NCBI RefSeq assembly: GCF_007860015.1
Contig: NZ_SJPS01000004.1
Coordinates: 441,567-505,566 of the forward strand
Source of the DNA: Bythopirellula polymerisocia
GTDB taxonomy: Bacteria > Planctomycetota > Planctomycetia > Pirellulales > Lacipirellulaceae
Reading direction: 5' to 3'
DNA length: 64,000 bases
Shown here: in pieces, positions 8,389 to 17,306 of the stretch
Layout of the letters: the number at the start of each line of letters is the position of its first letter
Numbering within the stretch: position 1 is the stretch's first letter
The notes under the pieces: model-generated
What the model saw: the letters and a program-made list of their open reading frames with translations, nothing else
Told to the model about the DNA's origin: nothing
Database searches by the model: none
Made by a program: the position numbers and the translations under genes

Positions 8389-9054
8389 TCAAATGGCGGG
8401 CAAATGCACGGGAACTTCCTTTGGCTCGACAAGAGTTTCTGCCAGGGGTACGTATTGCCCTTGCTCAGGCTTATAGGCAAACACCTGCCCCGTTTCAAAC
8501 TTGTAGACCCACCCATGAACCTTGACATCGCCGCGCATCAGTGCGGCAGCGACCGAGGGGTGGGTGCGGAGATTTTCAATCTGCACGAGGACATTTTCCT
8601 CGACGGTGGCCGTCAGCAGAGCCTGGGGATCACTGATGTGAGCGTAATTCTCCTCAATGATACGAGCAGTCGCTTCAGCCTGACCCAGCCAAGATTTTAC
8701 GGCTGGCAACTTGGCAATCTGATCGGGCGCCAGCAGTCCCCCCATCGCTCCACAATGCGAGTGTCCACAAATGATGATGTCTCTGATTTTTAGAACACCA
8801 ATTGCATATTCAATGGTCGCTGCCTCGCCACCTGCAACCGCACCGTAGGCGGGAACGATGTTGCCCGCATTACGCATGATGAATAACTCACCCGGGTCGG
8901 TTTGCGTGATCAGACTCGGATCGATGCGTGAATCCGAACAAGTGATGAAGAGGGCTAGAGGATGTTGCCCTTTCGTCAGTCGTTCAAACAGCCTTTTTTG
9001 CGAGGCAAACGTACTCTGCTGAAACTGATGAATACCCTTAACTAGTTTTTGCAT
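8389..9054 (-). CDS. Beta-class carbonic anhydrase
   Basis: The full zinc-binding set of beta-carbonic anhydrases is visible: Cys39 and Asp41 in ITCSDSR, and His98 and Cys101 in GHSHCGAM. The 221-residue length is normal. It interconverts CO2 and bicarbonate in the cytoplasm (no signal peptide). It is the first gene of an operon with a small membrane protein and a SulP transporter, and lies opposite an SLC4-type transporter. Together these form an inorganic-carbon supply locus, perhaps feeding carboxylases of heterotrophic metabolism. No Rubisco or carboxysome genes are present in the window. Confidence 0.93.
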   Translation of the reverse strand: MQKLVKGIHQFQQSTFASQKRLFERLTKGQHPLALFITCSDSRIDPSLITQTDPGELFIMRNAGNIVPAYGAVAGGEAATIEYAIGVLKIRDIIICGHSHCGAMGGLLAPDQIAKLPAVKSWLGQAEATARIIEENYAHISDPQALLTATVEENVLVQIENLRTHPSVAAALMRGDVKVHGWVYKFETGQVFAYKPEQGQYVPLAETLVEPKEVPVHLPAI

Positions 9055-9220
9055 ATCAACTGCTCAAAACGTGAATGGATAGGCTTGCCCGAAAGATCGC
9101 TACTACGTCGGCAACAATTGCGTCTCCAGCAGAGGTTCGAGGGAAGCACGACTGGAAAACCGTTGGCTATATCAATCTGCACTAAGAGCGCAGTAATTTA
9201 CTTCAGAGGAAGCGATTGGC

Positions 9221-9571
9221 CTAACAGCGCAGGGGGGCGCAGAGTTCGCTTGAGAGCCTGTGCCCAAACAGAGATCTAGGAGTTAGCCAAGGAGCAGACT
9301 GGATACCTTGTTCAAAGGAGAGGATTTGGTACGAAGCCCAAAAATGGCGAGTTCGCACGAGTCGAGACTCGTTTCCCAGTATACATTCCGTTTGGGAAGA
9401 ACTAGCTTCCGAATTGTCAGACGATTCGCAGTTGGCAAGCGATTCCACGGCTAGACCAGGCCCCGTTGTCAGTAGTAGGGATACCACGAACAAACCGAAG
9501 AACACGAATCGCAATCCCGCCAACAAAGGTCGGGATGCCAGGAAGTTTCTAATTGTCGGTCGCACAAACAT
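9221..9571 (-). CDS. Possible small secreted or membrane protein
   Basis: A 116-codon frame starting at ATG 9571 with a plausible signal peptide or membrane anchor (LLAGLRFVFFGLFVVSLLLTTG) followed by a polar, Ser-rich part with four Cys residues. No ribosome binding site is evident and no family is recognised. It is the only reasonable reading frame in the 767 bases between the carbonic anhydrase and the tRNA gene; the rest of that stretch shows nothing. Confidence 0.35.
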   Translation of the reverse strand: MFVRPTIRNFLASRPLLAGLRFVFFGLFVVSLLLTTGPGLAVESLANCESSDNSEASSSQTECILGNESRLVRTRHFWASYQILSFEQGIQSAPWLTPRSLFGHRLSSELCAPLRC

Positions 9572-9783
9572 CGAGGGCGATCAAAAGAGAATCGGAAAGA
9601 AATAAGACCTCAACTTGTCTATTCTCCCTGTTTTACGTTGCTAAGTCCAGGCCGGTTGAATCGTTCAATTTCCGTAAAACTCTTGAAATTTGCCCTCGAT
9701 GGAGTTGGTCACCGGGGCAATTGATTCGTAATAGTGTGGACTCTGAGTTATATTTTGGACATCGCAAGTTTGCCGTCAGGGGG

Positions 9784-9789
9784 TATACT
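9784..9789 (+). promoter_or_regulatory. Candidate -10 box of tRNA-Arg promoter
   Basis: TATACT lies 33 bases before the mature tRNA 5' end. No well-spaced -35 box is seen, so this is only a candidate. Confidence 0.3.
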
Positions 9790-9821
9790 CCGACCAAAAC
9801 TCGGACTAAAACCAATCCTGA

Positions 9822-9894
9822 GCCCCCGTAGCTCAGGGGATAGAGCGACGGTTTCCTAAACCGCAGGTCGCAGGTTCGAATCCTGCCGGGGGTA
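9822..9894 (+). tRNA. tRNA-Arg (anticodon CCT)
   Basis: Cloverleaf read by eye. The acceptor arm GCCCCCG pairs with CGGGGGT (one G-U at the end), the D-arm region is TAGCTCAGGGGATAGAG, and the anticodon loop TTCCTAA has CCT at 9855-9857. The T-arm is CAGGTTCGAATCCTG and the discriminator base is A. CCA is not encoded. A run of five T follows at once (9895-9899). It decodes AGG. Confidence 0.93.
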
Positions 9895-9926
9895 TTTTTC
9901 TTTGCTGGTGTTCAATCCTGGATGAC

Positions 9927-10721
9927 TTAAGCAGATTTCTGCTGCATCCACTTGCGAATATAGTTGGCACCTAGCACACTGCAGACCAGTCCGCCAAAGA
10001 GGAAGGCAGAGGGTTCGGGAACACTTGCGATATAGCTGAGCGGCGAACCCGAAAACGTAAAGTCATTTTGACCAATGTTAGCGCCAGTAAAACCGCTGCC
10101 GTACCCCTCATTGGAGGCAAAGCCTAGACTACCATCGCCACCAAAAGGGTTAAGATAAGTACCAACGAATTTGATTTCGGCTCCACTGTTCGGTGTCAGC
10201 CCAATGTCTGAGAGATTAAACGAAAAGTTGAAAGATGCCTCAGAAGCGCTCGAGGGATTACCAACGCCAGCAACAAAACCTAAGCCGTTATTCCCAATTG
10301 ATCCAGTATCTGGAATCGACCACAGACCCCCAAACCCCGTGTTGATTGAGATGGCATATGATGCCTGGAAACCCGCTGGTAGGGTCAAAATCTTACCAGT
10401 GCTCGCTTCCATAAACGATATGGCAGAACGATTGGTATCCTGACGATCATTGACTAGGGTTCCAATCGCATTGCGACCGCTCACACCGGTATCAAAATAC
10501 AGCACAAAACTGTCGCTGAAATTGCCGCTGGTTCCCTTGGTGAAGTTCACAGTGACCGTAGTCCCATCGTCAGTCCAGTTCATTTTTGAGGCGCCGACAG
10601 CCCCAGCAAAACCACTCTCCCCGGAGCCGGTATAAAGGGTGGCATGTGCAGAGCTTATTGCAATACAAGAAAGCATCAAAATGCTTGCAACAAAACTGTT
10701 GCGAAATCGTTGCTGTTGCAT
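9927..10721 (-). CDS. PEP-CTERM sorted surface protein
   Basis: A signal peptide (SFVASILMLSCIAISSAHA) is followed by a Gly/Ser/Asn-rich beta-type body. The end is a classic PEP-CTERM anchor: VPEPSAFLFGGLVCSVLGANYIRKWMQQKSA, i.e. the PEP motif, a hydrophobic segment and basic residues. Such proteins are cut and sorted by exosortase (EpsH family), usually together with exopolysaccharide. The ligand or role of the body is unknown. A second PEP-CTERM gene lies upstream on the same strand. No exosortase gene is in the window. Confidence 0.85.
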   Translation of the reverse strand: MQQQRFRNSFVASILMLSCIAISSAHATLYTGSGESGFAGAVGASKMNWTDDGTTVTVNFTKGTSGNFSDSFVLYFDTGVSGRNAIGTLVNDRQDTNRSAISFMEASTGKILTLPAGFQASYAISINTGFGGLWSIPDTGSIGNNGLGFVAGVGNPSSASEASFNFSFNLSDIGLTPNSGAEIKFVGTYLNPFGGDGSLGFASNEGYGSGFTGANIGQNDFTFSGSPLSYIASVPEPSAFLFGGLVCSVLGANYIRKWMQQKSA

Positions 10722-10909
10722 CGCCTGCCAACCTTAGAAAAAGAGCCCTGAAAAGACCAACTCTGAATGGCACGGGAGATAACCCCCTTTGCCAACATGT
10801 CAGACTAACAAGTAGGTAAGACGCGGTCAATTAAATTTCGGTATGAGAAAAAGGGGGATTTTGCCGGATTCTTGGAGCCATACGGAGCCTTCTGAACATC
10901 CAATTCGCC

Positions 10910-11710
10910 TTAACTACCTGTAGAGCCAAGAGTTATCTCTTCCTGCCGAATCTTCAAAGTTTTTCTGCCGCTGAGCAACCCCCATTGCTGCAGTCGGCGG
11001 CGAACGTAGCCGGCACCCAACACGGTCGTAATTAAACCCCCAAACAAGAACGCGGAGGGCTCGGGGACGGTTGCAAAGGTTCCATTCACCTGTAAGTCGT
11101 TTGGATATGCCGTACTGCCTGTGAAAAAGTTATTGAAATACCATGTTCCACTTGTTGCTCCACTCCAGTTAGCGACTCTGAAGCTGACTTTTGTCCCGGA
11201 GGAGACATTCTGCAGATCCAGAATCGATGTTAAATCAATTGCGGATTGCAGATTTCCGTTGGAACTCGTTGTGCTACCCCAATTAATTGCGCTGCCGATG
11301 CTTGTCCAACTACCCATCCCTAATTGATACTGCCATTGACCTAAGGAGGGGCCTGTGCTCGATCTGCGGATGTTATAAGGAGCAATGTTTGTCAAAGATA
11401 AACTCGTGCCCGAACCAACGGTAAACGAAAAAGAAACAAAGTCGGAAGCGGTTAATGAGTTTGCCAAACTAGTGGTATCGAAGCCATTCCCGCCCCATGC
11501 GTTGCTACTCGCCGTACCGGATGTGGTAACGCCACTTCCCCGAGTTATTCCTGTTGTACCAGACAAATCAAGGCTGGATTGGGTGGGGGCAAATGGAGAA
11601 GGTCCCCAACTTGTGAGATCGAAGACGTCCCATCCGACAACTAAGTCAGCAGAACACTGTGAAATCTGAAAAAGCAAAATCACAAGGGCGCACAAGCAGG
11701 AGCTTCTCAT
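10910..11710 (-). CDS. PEP-CTERM sorted surface protein, second copy type
   Basis: The ATG at 11710 is preceded by AAAGGAT. There is a signal peptide (LCALVILLFQISQCSA), then a Ser/Thr/Gly-rich body with WDVFDLTSWG at its start, and a C-terminal anchor VPEPSAFLFGGLITTVLGAGYVRRRLQQ. The first 12 residues of the anchor are identical to those of the neighbouring PEP-CTERM protein, although the bodies differ. About 25 further residues (WGLLSGRKTLKIRQEEIT...) follow the basic patch, which is longer than usual for this signal. Confidence 0.82.
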   Translation of the reverse strand: MRSSCLCALVILLFQISQCSADLVVGWDVFDLTSWGPSPFAPTQSSLDLSGTTGITRGSGVTTSGTASSNAWGGNGFDTTSLANSLTASDFVSFSFTVGSGTSLSLTNIAPYNIRRSSTGPSLGQWQYQLGMGSWTSIGSAINWGSTTSSNGNLQSAIDLTSILDLQNVSSGTKVSFRVANWSGATSGTWYFNNFFTGSTAYPNDLQVNGTFATVPEPSAFLFGGLITTVLGAGYVRRRLQQWGLLSGRKTLKIRQEEITLGSTGS

Positions 11711-12523
11711 CGAACGATCCTTTCGGCAACTTAAGAGGGGCTATCTTCTTGAAAGGTTGTTTAAGGCCTCAGCGGTCGGTTGACTGTGGTGGTGCGATTT
11801 TAAAACGCTCACCCAATGGCGGCAAGAAAATTCCAGGGTGTTTTTTGGATTATCCTGGTCCGCTTGTTTCAATTCCGAATCATTTGCCGTTGTGCAGTTG
11901 ACATAACTTCAATACCACCAATGATTTATAAACACCACTGCACTGATTATGCGGGCAGGGAAAATTCACCCCTGCACACCGAAAAATCCGTGTCAGACGC
12001 CGACTTTCGCCAGTCCTAGGCGTTTACCCCAAGTTCGGTCTAAGCTCGGGCAAGTCCAGATGGAGCCTAAAGAGTTTCCAGGGCAGTATCCTGCCACGAC
12101 GAACTTTCGGAACAAGTTGTAAACAACTCCTGATTTCGATAGTAAGAATTGTTCGCTCGGTTTCGGAATCAAGAGGAACATCGCGGGCTTTGAAAGTACA
12201 GGAGGCAGCAGAGACAAAAAAGATTCGTAGAGAATAATTTTCCAACCTAGTTTTCATTTCCTCCGCTATCTCCCTTTGTTCCTGTCCAAACCAATCCAGC
12301 GGATACCCCAAACTGCCGGAGTTGTCATTGAATCAATCCTCATCAGAATATTGAGCACGGAGTTTTCTATATGAGCATGGCCTCAAAAATAGAAATAGGC
12401 CAAGGTCCAACTCTGAGCTGATCAACTATGCCTGATAATGGTTTCTTGATTGGTGGGATCAATTCTGGATTTCTTACTTCTGGGAGTGAATGACAACAAG
12501 CGAGGTATAGAATATAATCTTCT
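11711..12523. other. Gene-poor stretch of about 800 bases
   Basis: No frame here has a convincing start, ribosome binding site or protein-like composition. The only structure seen is a hairpin GCAGGG/CCCTGC at 11955-11975 without a T-run. The promoter of the PEP-CTERM gene should lie in the first 200 bases. Confidence 0.5.
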
Positions 12524-12994
12524 ATGTCCCCATTTCCCTCAGAACAGCAACTTGCCATGAGTCATGAATCGTACGACGACAACGAATATGGTGAAACAAC
12601 AGATGTTGAGACGCATAGTCTTGTCGTCGGCTATCTACTGTGGATTTTCGGTTTCACCGGTGCGCATCGCTTCTACTATGGGAAGCCGGTCTCCGGGACG
12701 ATTTGGTTCTTTACTCTTGGCCTGTTGGGCATTGGGTGGCTGGTTGACCTGGTGCTGATTCCCGGCCTGCGAGCAGCAGCTAATCGACGCTACCTGCCCG
12801 GGCCGACAAACTACACGATCGCCTGGCTCCTGCTGACTTTCCTCGGCCTGTTCGGTGTCCACCGTTTCTACCTTGGTAAATTATTCACCGGGATTCTCTA
12901 TTTTTTAACAGGCGGCCTCTTCCTGTTAGGCATCCTCTATGATTTCTGGACGCTCAACGAGCAAGTTGACGAAACAAATGCATTCTACGTCTAG
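12524..12994 (+). CDS. Tandem TM2-domain membrane protein
   Basis: Two TM2 domains in tandem. The first is LLWIFGFTGAHRFYYGKPVSGTIWFFTLGLLGIGWLVDLVLIP, the second LLLTFLGLFGVHRFYLGKLFTGILYFLTGGLFLLGILYDFWTLNEQV. Each has the G-x-H-R-F-Y-x-G-K signature between two membrane spans. Function in bacteria is not established. The ATG at 12557 would remove the first 11 residues; neither start has a clear ribosome binding site. The gene converges on the Bat operon. Confidence 0.85.
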   Translation: MSPFPSEQQLAMSHESYDDNEYGETTDVETHSLVVGYLLWIFGFTGAHRFYYGKPVSGTIWFFTLGLLGIGWLVDLVLIPGLRAAANRRYLPGPTNYTIAWLLLTFLGLFGVHRFYLGKLFTGILYFLTGGLFLLGILYDFWTLNEQVDETNAFYV

Positions 12995-13177
12995 GTGTCA
13001 GGAGTCACAGTCTGAATAGACCAGAGAGAAGAGCAGGAGTAATACTCCCACAGTAGGATCCTGTTAAAAAAAGCACTCGTACATCTCCAGACAGATTCCA
13101 ATGATTCAGGTGCAGGTGATGAAAGCGGCGCGCAAGAGCAGTATCCTGACGAGTCATTGGCTAATTGAACACGGCGT

Positions 13178-16042
13178 CTAGATGACTTCCACGTTCCTGG
13201 ATTGAACCCAGCCAGTTTGTCCTGATTCCGAACGAATCTTAAGCCAATCACCTCTTTGCTTCAGAAACTCCACCGCTTGTCCTTCGCTCAGTTTCAGATT
13301 AGTCACTGGAAAGCTGAGACCGTCGCCCTTACGCAATTCTGTGGATGGCGAACTGATGATAGCGATCGTGTGGTCAGATTTTGCCCCATAGACACTGTAG
13401 AGACTTGCTGAAAAGATAACGAGGGCCCCAGCCGTTGCCGCTAACGTTTTCCATGGGAATTGCAATCCAATCAGCCGCAGTCCCAAGACCAGCCAGAGTG
13501 CGAACCAGGCGGAGACTGCTATTCCTCCCATGAAACGCGGACTCAGGTTTCGAGTTAGCCAAGCGATTGTCGCTGACGCTAGGGCAGCGAAGTCATTCCC
13601 GACTTCGTCGCTGCCCTCGGAAACGGACGGGGCAACCAATTGCATTGCGTGCTCCAAGTTTATCTGTGCCTTGCGATTTCCTGGATCGATCTCTAGTGCT
13701 CGCTTGTAATTCGCTATCGCTTTGCCTTGCTGGCCACTTTGCAGGTAGGTATTGGCCATATTCACGTACAAACGGCTGTTTGCGACGCCGGAGTCAACCA
13801 GCAGTTGATACTTCTCCGCGGCATTCGCGAATGCCTGCTTAGCATCCGCAGAGTCCTGGCTGTGTGAGTTCATAGCGCTGTCGTATAACCGGCCGGCCTG
13901 TTCCAGAATCGCTTGCTTCTGTTCGGCTTCAAGCACACTGCTAATGTCACGAGGCTCTGATTGTGCATCCTGCGGACTTGTGGCATTCGGTGTGCTCTGA
14001 ATCAATGGTTCTCGCACCGTACCGGCGGTCGCCAAGCAACTGGTCAAAGCGATCGTCCCGGCAAGAACTACCAGACTTGCTACATGAGAGGTTCCCCTTC
14101 CATGGCCAGCTTTGATGCGGTTGAATTGCTCTGCCGAGAATTGCCGAGGCTTGGGTTTGGTGTGTTTTCGCAGGTGGTGTCGTTGCATTTCCGATAGCAC
14201 TTCGAGGGCTTCATGTTTCACATCTTCGAGCGACGCCGTGCGACTTACTCCACTCGCATAGGGCTGGTTAATTGTGTGGAAGACTCTCTCACATTGGACT
14301 GCCAACTTGTGGTTTCCGGCGGCCCGCAATGCCCCGATGATCTCGGAGGTGTCTTTCAAGTCGGAGTTTAATCCCAACCGGCGAGCGAGGTAAGATTGCA
14401 GCGTACGACAGACTTCGGCAGCAGTCTTGGCCTCCAGGATTCGAGTTTGCACTTGATGGCTTCCAAAACCAAGCCGGCCCAGAAGTTGTGAGACGCTACT
14501 TCGATTGAGTGCGATTCCGATTCCAACGACGATCAAAGGTGGCAAAGTCACTAAGAAGAAAAGCGTACCTGGGCTGAGGTCCTGCGGCGCCTCACTGCTC
14601 AAGAGGCCGTCGCCAGAGTAGTTCTGAAACGACGCAGACGGTTCCCCAGACGCCGCGACTCCTTGCTCTACGCGGTTGCTTGCTGCTGAGCGGCTGCCGA
14701 CGATGGCGTCAAGAGCCAAGGTGTCGGTCGGGTCGACATGGATCGAGATCGGTTTGCTGCGTACGGTGACGAATTGGTCTTGCTGTGGATCGAAGAAAGT
14801 AAACGGTATGGCCGGGATTTCGGTAATGCCATCTTTGCGCGGTCGGATCGTCGTGGAGAACACTTTGCGATCCTCCTGTACAAATCCAGCCAGCGGTTCG
14901 TTGGGAACCTTGAAATTGGTTGTCAATTCCGATAACTCGGCCAGTGGAGGGGCCTGCACCAATTCCATCGGACCGGTCCCCACGATGCCAATGAGCAACT
15001 CGATCGGGTCGCCAGCCTTCACAGAAGTTTGGCGAGCTTCAGTCACGATACCATAGTCCCCTACGGCACCGCGATAGTCGCCGGGGCGGTCTGCAGTTGG
15101 TATCGGGCGTACATTGATCGACTCAACTGAAGCATCAGACACAATGGGCCGGACCGACTGGACCGCGAGTCGCCGCCCAAAAGGCGAGGGGAAGTCGTCC
15201 ATACCAAATCCGCCGGGGAAAGGCATACTATCAAACATTGATGCAAAAGGATCGCGAGCGGTGCCCAACGCGGTAGGATATTCGACGATCACGTGAATGT
15301 CGTCTCCAGCGATCGCACCCGCATGTTTCGGGTAAATAGTCGCATCGATTTCGTACAGATAGTAGCTATGTTCGACACCATCGCGGTCTTTTCGAAGCAC
15401 CTCTTGCGCCTTGGGTCGCTGGCCGGTGTTGGCCATTTGCTCGATCCGATCACCGAACACTCCCCAACTGGAGCTTGGCGAGATCATCTTCCACATGTCA
15501 CCAGCCGAAAGGGTGATGTTTCGTTCCGAGTCGCGGAAAGGCCGCAGCCAAATCTTGAGGGTCAAATCCAAGGCCTGGCCGACGTATATCTCCTTCTCTT
15601 TTCCGGCGACTTCCACGAACATCAAGTCGCCCGTTTCACTCTTGGACGCGACGAACTCAATCGCCTGTGTCTGCTTTTGGGTGCCGTCCATTTCAATCGT
15701 GATAGGCGGGATGCGAAAGCTGCCAGCCCGTACTGGAACAACTTCGTAGACATAAGTCAGTGATGTGTTCTTTGTCGTTCTGCCGTTGATGGCCGTAATC
15801 TGAGTGCTTTGCGAGGGAGTGCCGCGAGAATGAATATCGAGGCCATCCACTGTGGGGATGACGGGCGGCTCGACGCTCGACGCGTTGCTGACTTGAATCT
15901 GCAAAACGACGGGCATACCGACATAAGTGTCCCTTGATGAGACGCCGACTCGCACATCCGCCGCCGACGCCTGGAGCGCGCCGCCACCGATCAAAGTGGC
16001 CAGTACTAGGAAACGACAGATATTTGAGATGAAATGTTGCAT
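13178..16042 (-). CDS. BatD-BatE fusion: oxygen-tolerance protein with TPR and SH3 domains
   Basis: The N-terminal ~500 residues form a BatD protein: signal peptide, then Ig-like repeats beginning VRVGVSSRDTYVGMPVVLQIQVSN, and a membrane span (LFFLVTLPPLIVVGIGIALN). A cytoplasmic part of about 100 residues follows, then a second signal-like hydrophobic segment at 651-673 ending LTSC (Cys669). TPR repeats come next (LYVNMANTYLQSGQQGKAIANYKRALEIDPGNRKAQINL), two more spans, and a C-terminal bacterial SH3 domain (LKLSEGQAVEFLKQRGDWLKIRSESGQTGWVQ). The second half matches BatE. It is the last gene of the Bat operon, probably assembling on the periplasmic side with the VWA proteins. Internal translation from Met619 (ATG at 14188) is possible. 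Confidence 0.85.
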   Translation of the reverse strand: MQHFISNICRFLVLATLIGGGALQASAADVRVGVSSRDTYVGMPVVLQIQVSNASSVEPPVIPTVDGLDIHSRGTPSQSTQITAINGRTTKNTSLTYVYEVVPVRAGSFRIPPITIEMDGTQKQTQAIEFVASKSETGDLMFVEVAGKEKEIYVGQALDLTLKIWLRPFRDSERNITLSAGDMWKMISPSSSWGVFGDRIEQMANTGQRPKAQEVLRKDRDGVEHSYYLYEIDATIYPKHAGAIAGDDIHVIVEYPTALGTARDPFASMFDSMPFPGGFGMDDFPSPFGRRLAVQSVRPIVSDASVESINVRPIPTADRPGDYRGAVGDYGIVTEARQTSVKAGDPIELLIGIVGTGPMELVQAPPLAELSELTTNFKVPNEPLAGFVQEDRKVFSTTIRPRKDGITEIPAIPFTFFDPQQDQFVTVRSKPISIHVDPTDTLALDAIVGSRSAASNRVEQGVAASGEPSASFQNYSGDGLLSSEAPQDLSPGTLFFLVTLPPLIVVGIGIALNRSSVSQLLGRLGFGSHQVQTRILEAKTAAEVCRTLQSYLARRLGLNSDLKDTSEIIGALRAAGNHKLAVQCERVFHTINQPYASGVSRTASLEDVKHEALEVLSEMQRHHLRKHTKPKPRQFSAEQFNRIKAGHGRGTSHVASLVVLAGTIALTSCLATAGTVREPLIQSTPNATSPQDAQSEPRDISSVLEAEQKQAILEQAGRLYDSAMNSHSQDSADAKQAFANAAEKYQLLVDSGVANSRLYVNMANTYLQSGQQGKAIANYKRALEIDPGNRKAQINLEHAMQLVAPSVSEGSDEVGNDFAALASATIAWLTRNLSPRFMGGIAVSAWFALWLVLGLRLIGLQFPWKTLAATAGALVIFSASLYSVYGAKSDHTIAIISSPSTELRKGDGLSFPVTNLKLSEGQAVEFLKQRGDWLKIRSESGQTGWVQSRNVEVI

Positions 16043-16082
16043 GATTCTTGGGTTGGAGAGGTTCCTCGTGGTTCGTAGCCAA

Positions 16083-17306
16083 TTACCAATCGCGGTCGAC
16101 TGGAATGTGTTGATTGCGTTCTGCAGCCTGCTGGCGGAGGCGACGAATCATGTCGCGATCGCGAATCGCTTGCAGCATTTTTGCGGCCTCTTCCTCCGTA
16201 ATTTCGCCTTCTTCCCCAGCCTGAACGGCAGCCGATTTCTGTTGGCTGACCTTGTCCTTCTGATCGGAAGGTTGTGCGGCCGACAGCTCACCCTTGGGTG
16301 GCTGCTTACCTTGCTCTTCGTGGGTTGCGTCAGTCTCTGGAGAGGAACTCTCTTTCTCGCCGTTCTCGGCCGAGTTCTGCTGGCTGCGATTCTCCATAGG
16401 CTGCGTCTGGTTCGACGAATTGTCTTGCCGTTCTTGTTGATCTGCCTGCGAGTTCTCGTTGGCTGACTGCTTGTCTTTAGCGTCTTCACCTTTGGACTTC
16501 TGTTCCTTGGACTGATCGTTTTCTTGCTGTGAATCTTCAGATCGCTCTGAGTCTTCTTCCTGAGAGTTTTCATCTTGTTTCGCACTCTCAGCAGACTGAG
16601 ATTGGTTCTGCTCTTGCTGTTGATCGTCCTGCTGTTGGTTTTCGCTTTGCTGACCGGATTGCTGCTGCTCATTCTGTTGCTGTTGGTCCTGTTGACCGTC
16701 AGATTGCTGTTGCTGGTCCTCTTCGTTCTGCTGTTGTTGGGATTGGTCTTGTTGTTGCTGTTTTTGTTGTTGATCCTGTTGTTGTTGCTGCTCCTGCTCC
16801 TCTTCTTTACGCAACTTGTCGATCAGTTGAGATGCTAACTCGATATTGGCACGAGCTTCGGCATCGGCCGAGTTGACGTCCAGTGCGCTGCGATAGTTTT
16901 CGATCGCCGATTCCAAGTTCTCAATAGCTGCCGGGCGATCCTGTTCCGCTTGTTGGAGGGCGTTCACGTAATCGCAGTTACCGAGATTGAACCGTGCCTT
17001 GGCAGCGATCGCATCATTGTCCGCCGCCGCTAACGTCTTGAAATGGTCCGCTGAGGCTGAAACGTCACCCTTGCGATACTGCGCCACAGCGTAGTTGTAC
17101 TCAAGGTTGGCCGATGGCGGAACGAGTTCCTGCAATTCCTGATAGGCGGCGATTGCCCCATCGACGTCGCCATCTCGCAGCAGGCTATTCGCCGTATTGA
17201 TCTGCGTGGCCACAGCGCGGTCGGCATCGTCGGCGCGCAGCGTTCCGGCGCTGGCGACGCTCACCAGGAGAATAATCGAACACATTGTTTTTTGCATTGT
17301 CGTCAT
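16083..17306 (-). CDS. BatC-like TPR protein with Gln-rich low-complexity tail
   Basis: A signal peptide (MCSIILLVSVASAGTLRA) is followed by two to three TPR motifs up to residue ~165 (NYAVAQYRKGDVSASADHFKTL; AIENYRSALDVNSADAEARANIEL). Residues ~167-370 are very low complexity, mostly Gln with Asp, Glu, Ser and Asn. A short conserved end (EEAAKMLQAIRDRDMIRRLRQQAAERNQ) then resembles BatC C-termini. Its start overlaps the stop of the upstream VWA gene by four bases (ATGA). It probably acts as a periplasmic adaptor in the Bat complex. Confidence 0.82.
   Translation of the reverse strand: MTTMQKTMCSIILLVSVASAGTLRADDADRAVATQINTANSLLRDGDVDGAIAAYQELQELVPPSANLEYNYAVAQYRKGDVSASADHFKTLAAADNDAIAAKARFNLGNCDYVNALQQAEQDRPAAIENLESAIENYRSALDVNSADAEARANIELASQLIDKLRKEEEQEQQQQQDQQQKQQQQDQSQQQQNEEDQQQQSDGQQDQQQQNEQQQSGQQSENQQQDDQQQEQNQSQSAESAKQDENSQEEDSERSEDSQQENDQSKEQKSKGEDAKDKQSANENSQADQQERQDNSSNQTQPMENRSQQNSAENGEKESSSPETDATHEEQGKQPPKGELSAAQPSDQKDKVSQQKSAAVQAGEEGEITEEEAAKMLQAIRDRDMIRRLRQQAAERNQHIPVDRDW
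16603..16805 (-). repeat. Low-complexity CAG/CAA-type coding tract
   Basis: About 200 bases made largely of CAA and CAG codons (TTG/CTG on the plus strand) that encode the poly-Gln part of the BatC-like protein. Runs are interrupted, so it is not a perfect microsatellite, but length variation between strains would be expected. Confidence 0.7.

Noticed and set aside
11955..11975. Hairpin GCAGGG/CCCTGC as a terminator
   Set aside because: No T-run follows and no gene ends near it.
12024..12311. 95-codon minus-strand frame in the gap after the PEP-CTERM genes
   Set aside because: No recognisable motif, no ribosome binding site, and it lies in a gene-poor stretch; treated as chance.
16575..16838. 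Leu-rich 87-codon plus-strand frame opposite the Gln-rich tract
   Set aside because: Poly-Leu is the antisense reading of CAA/CAG codons, not a membrane protein.
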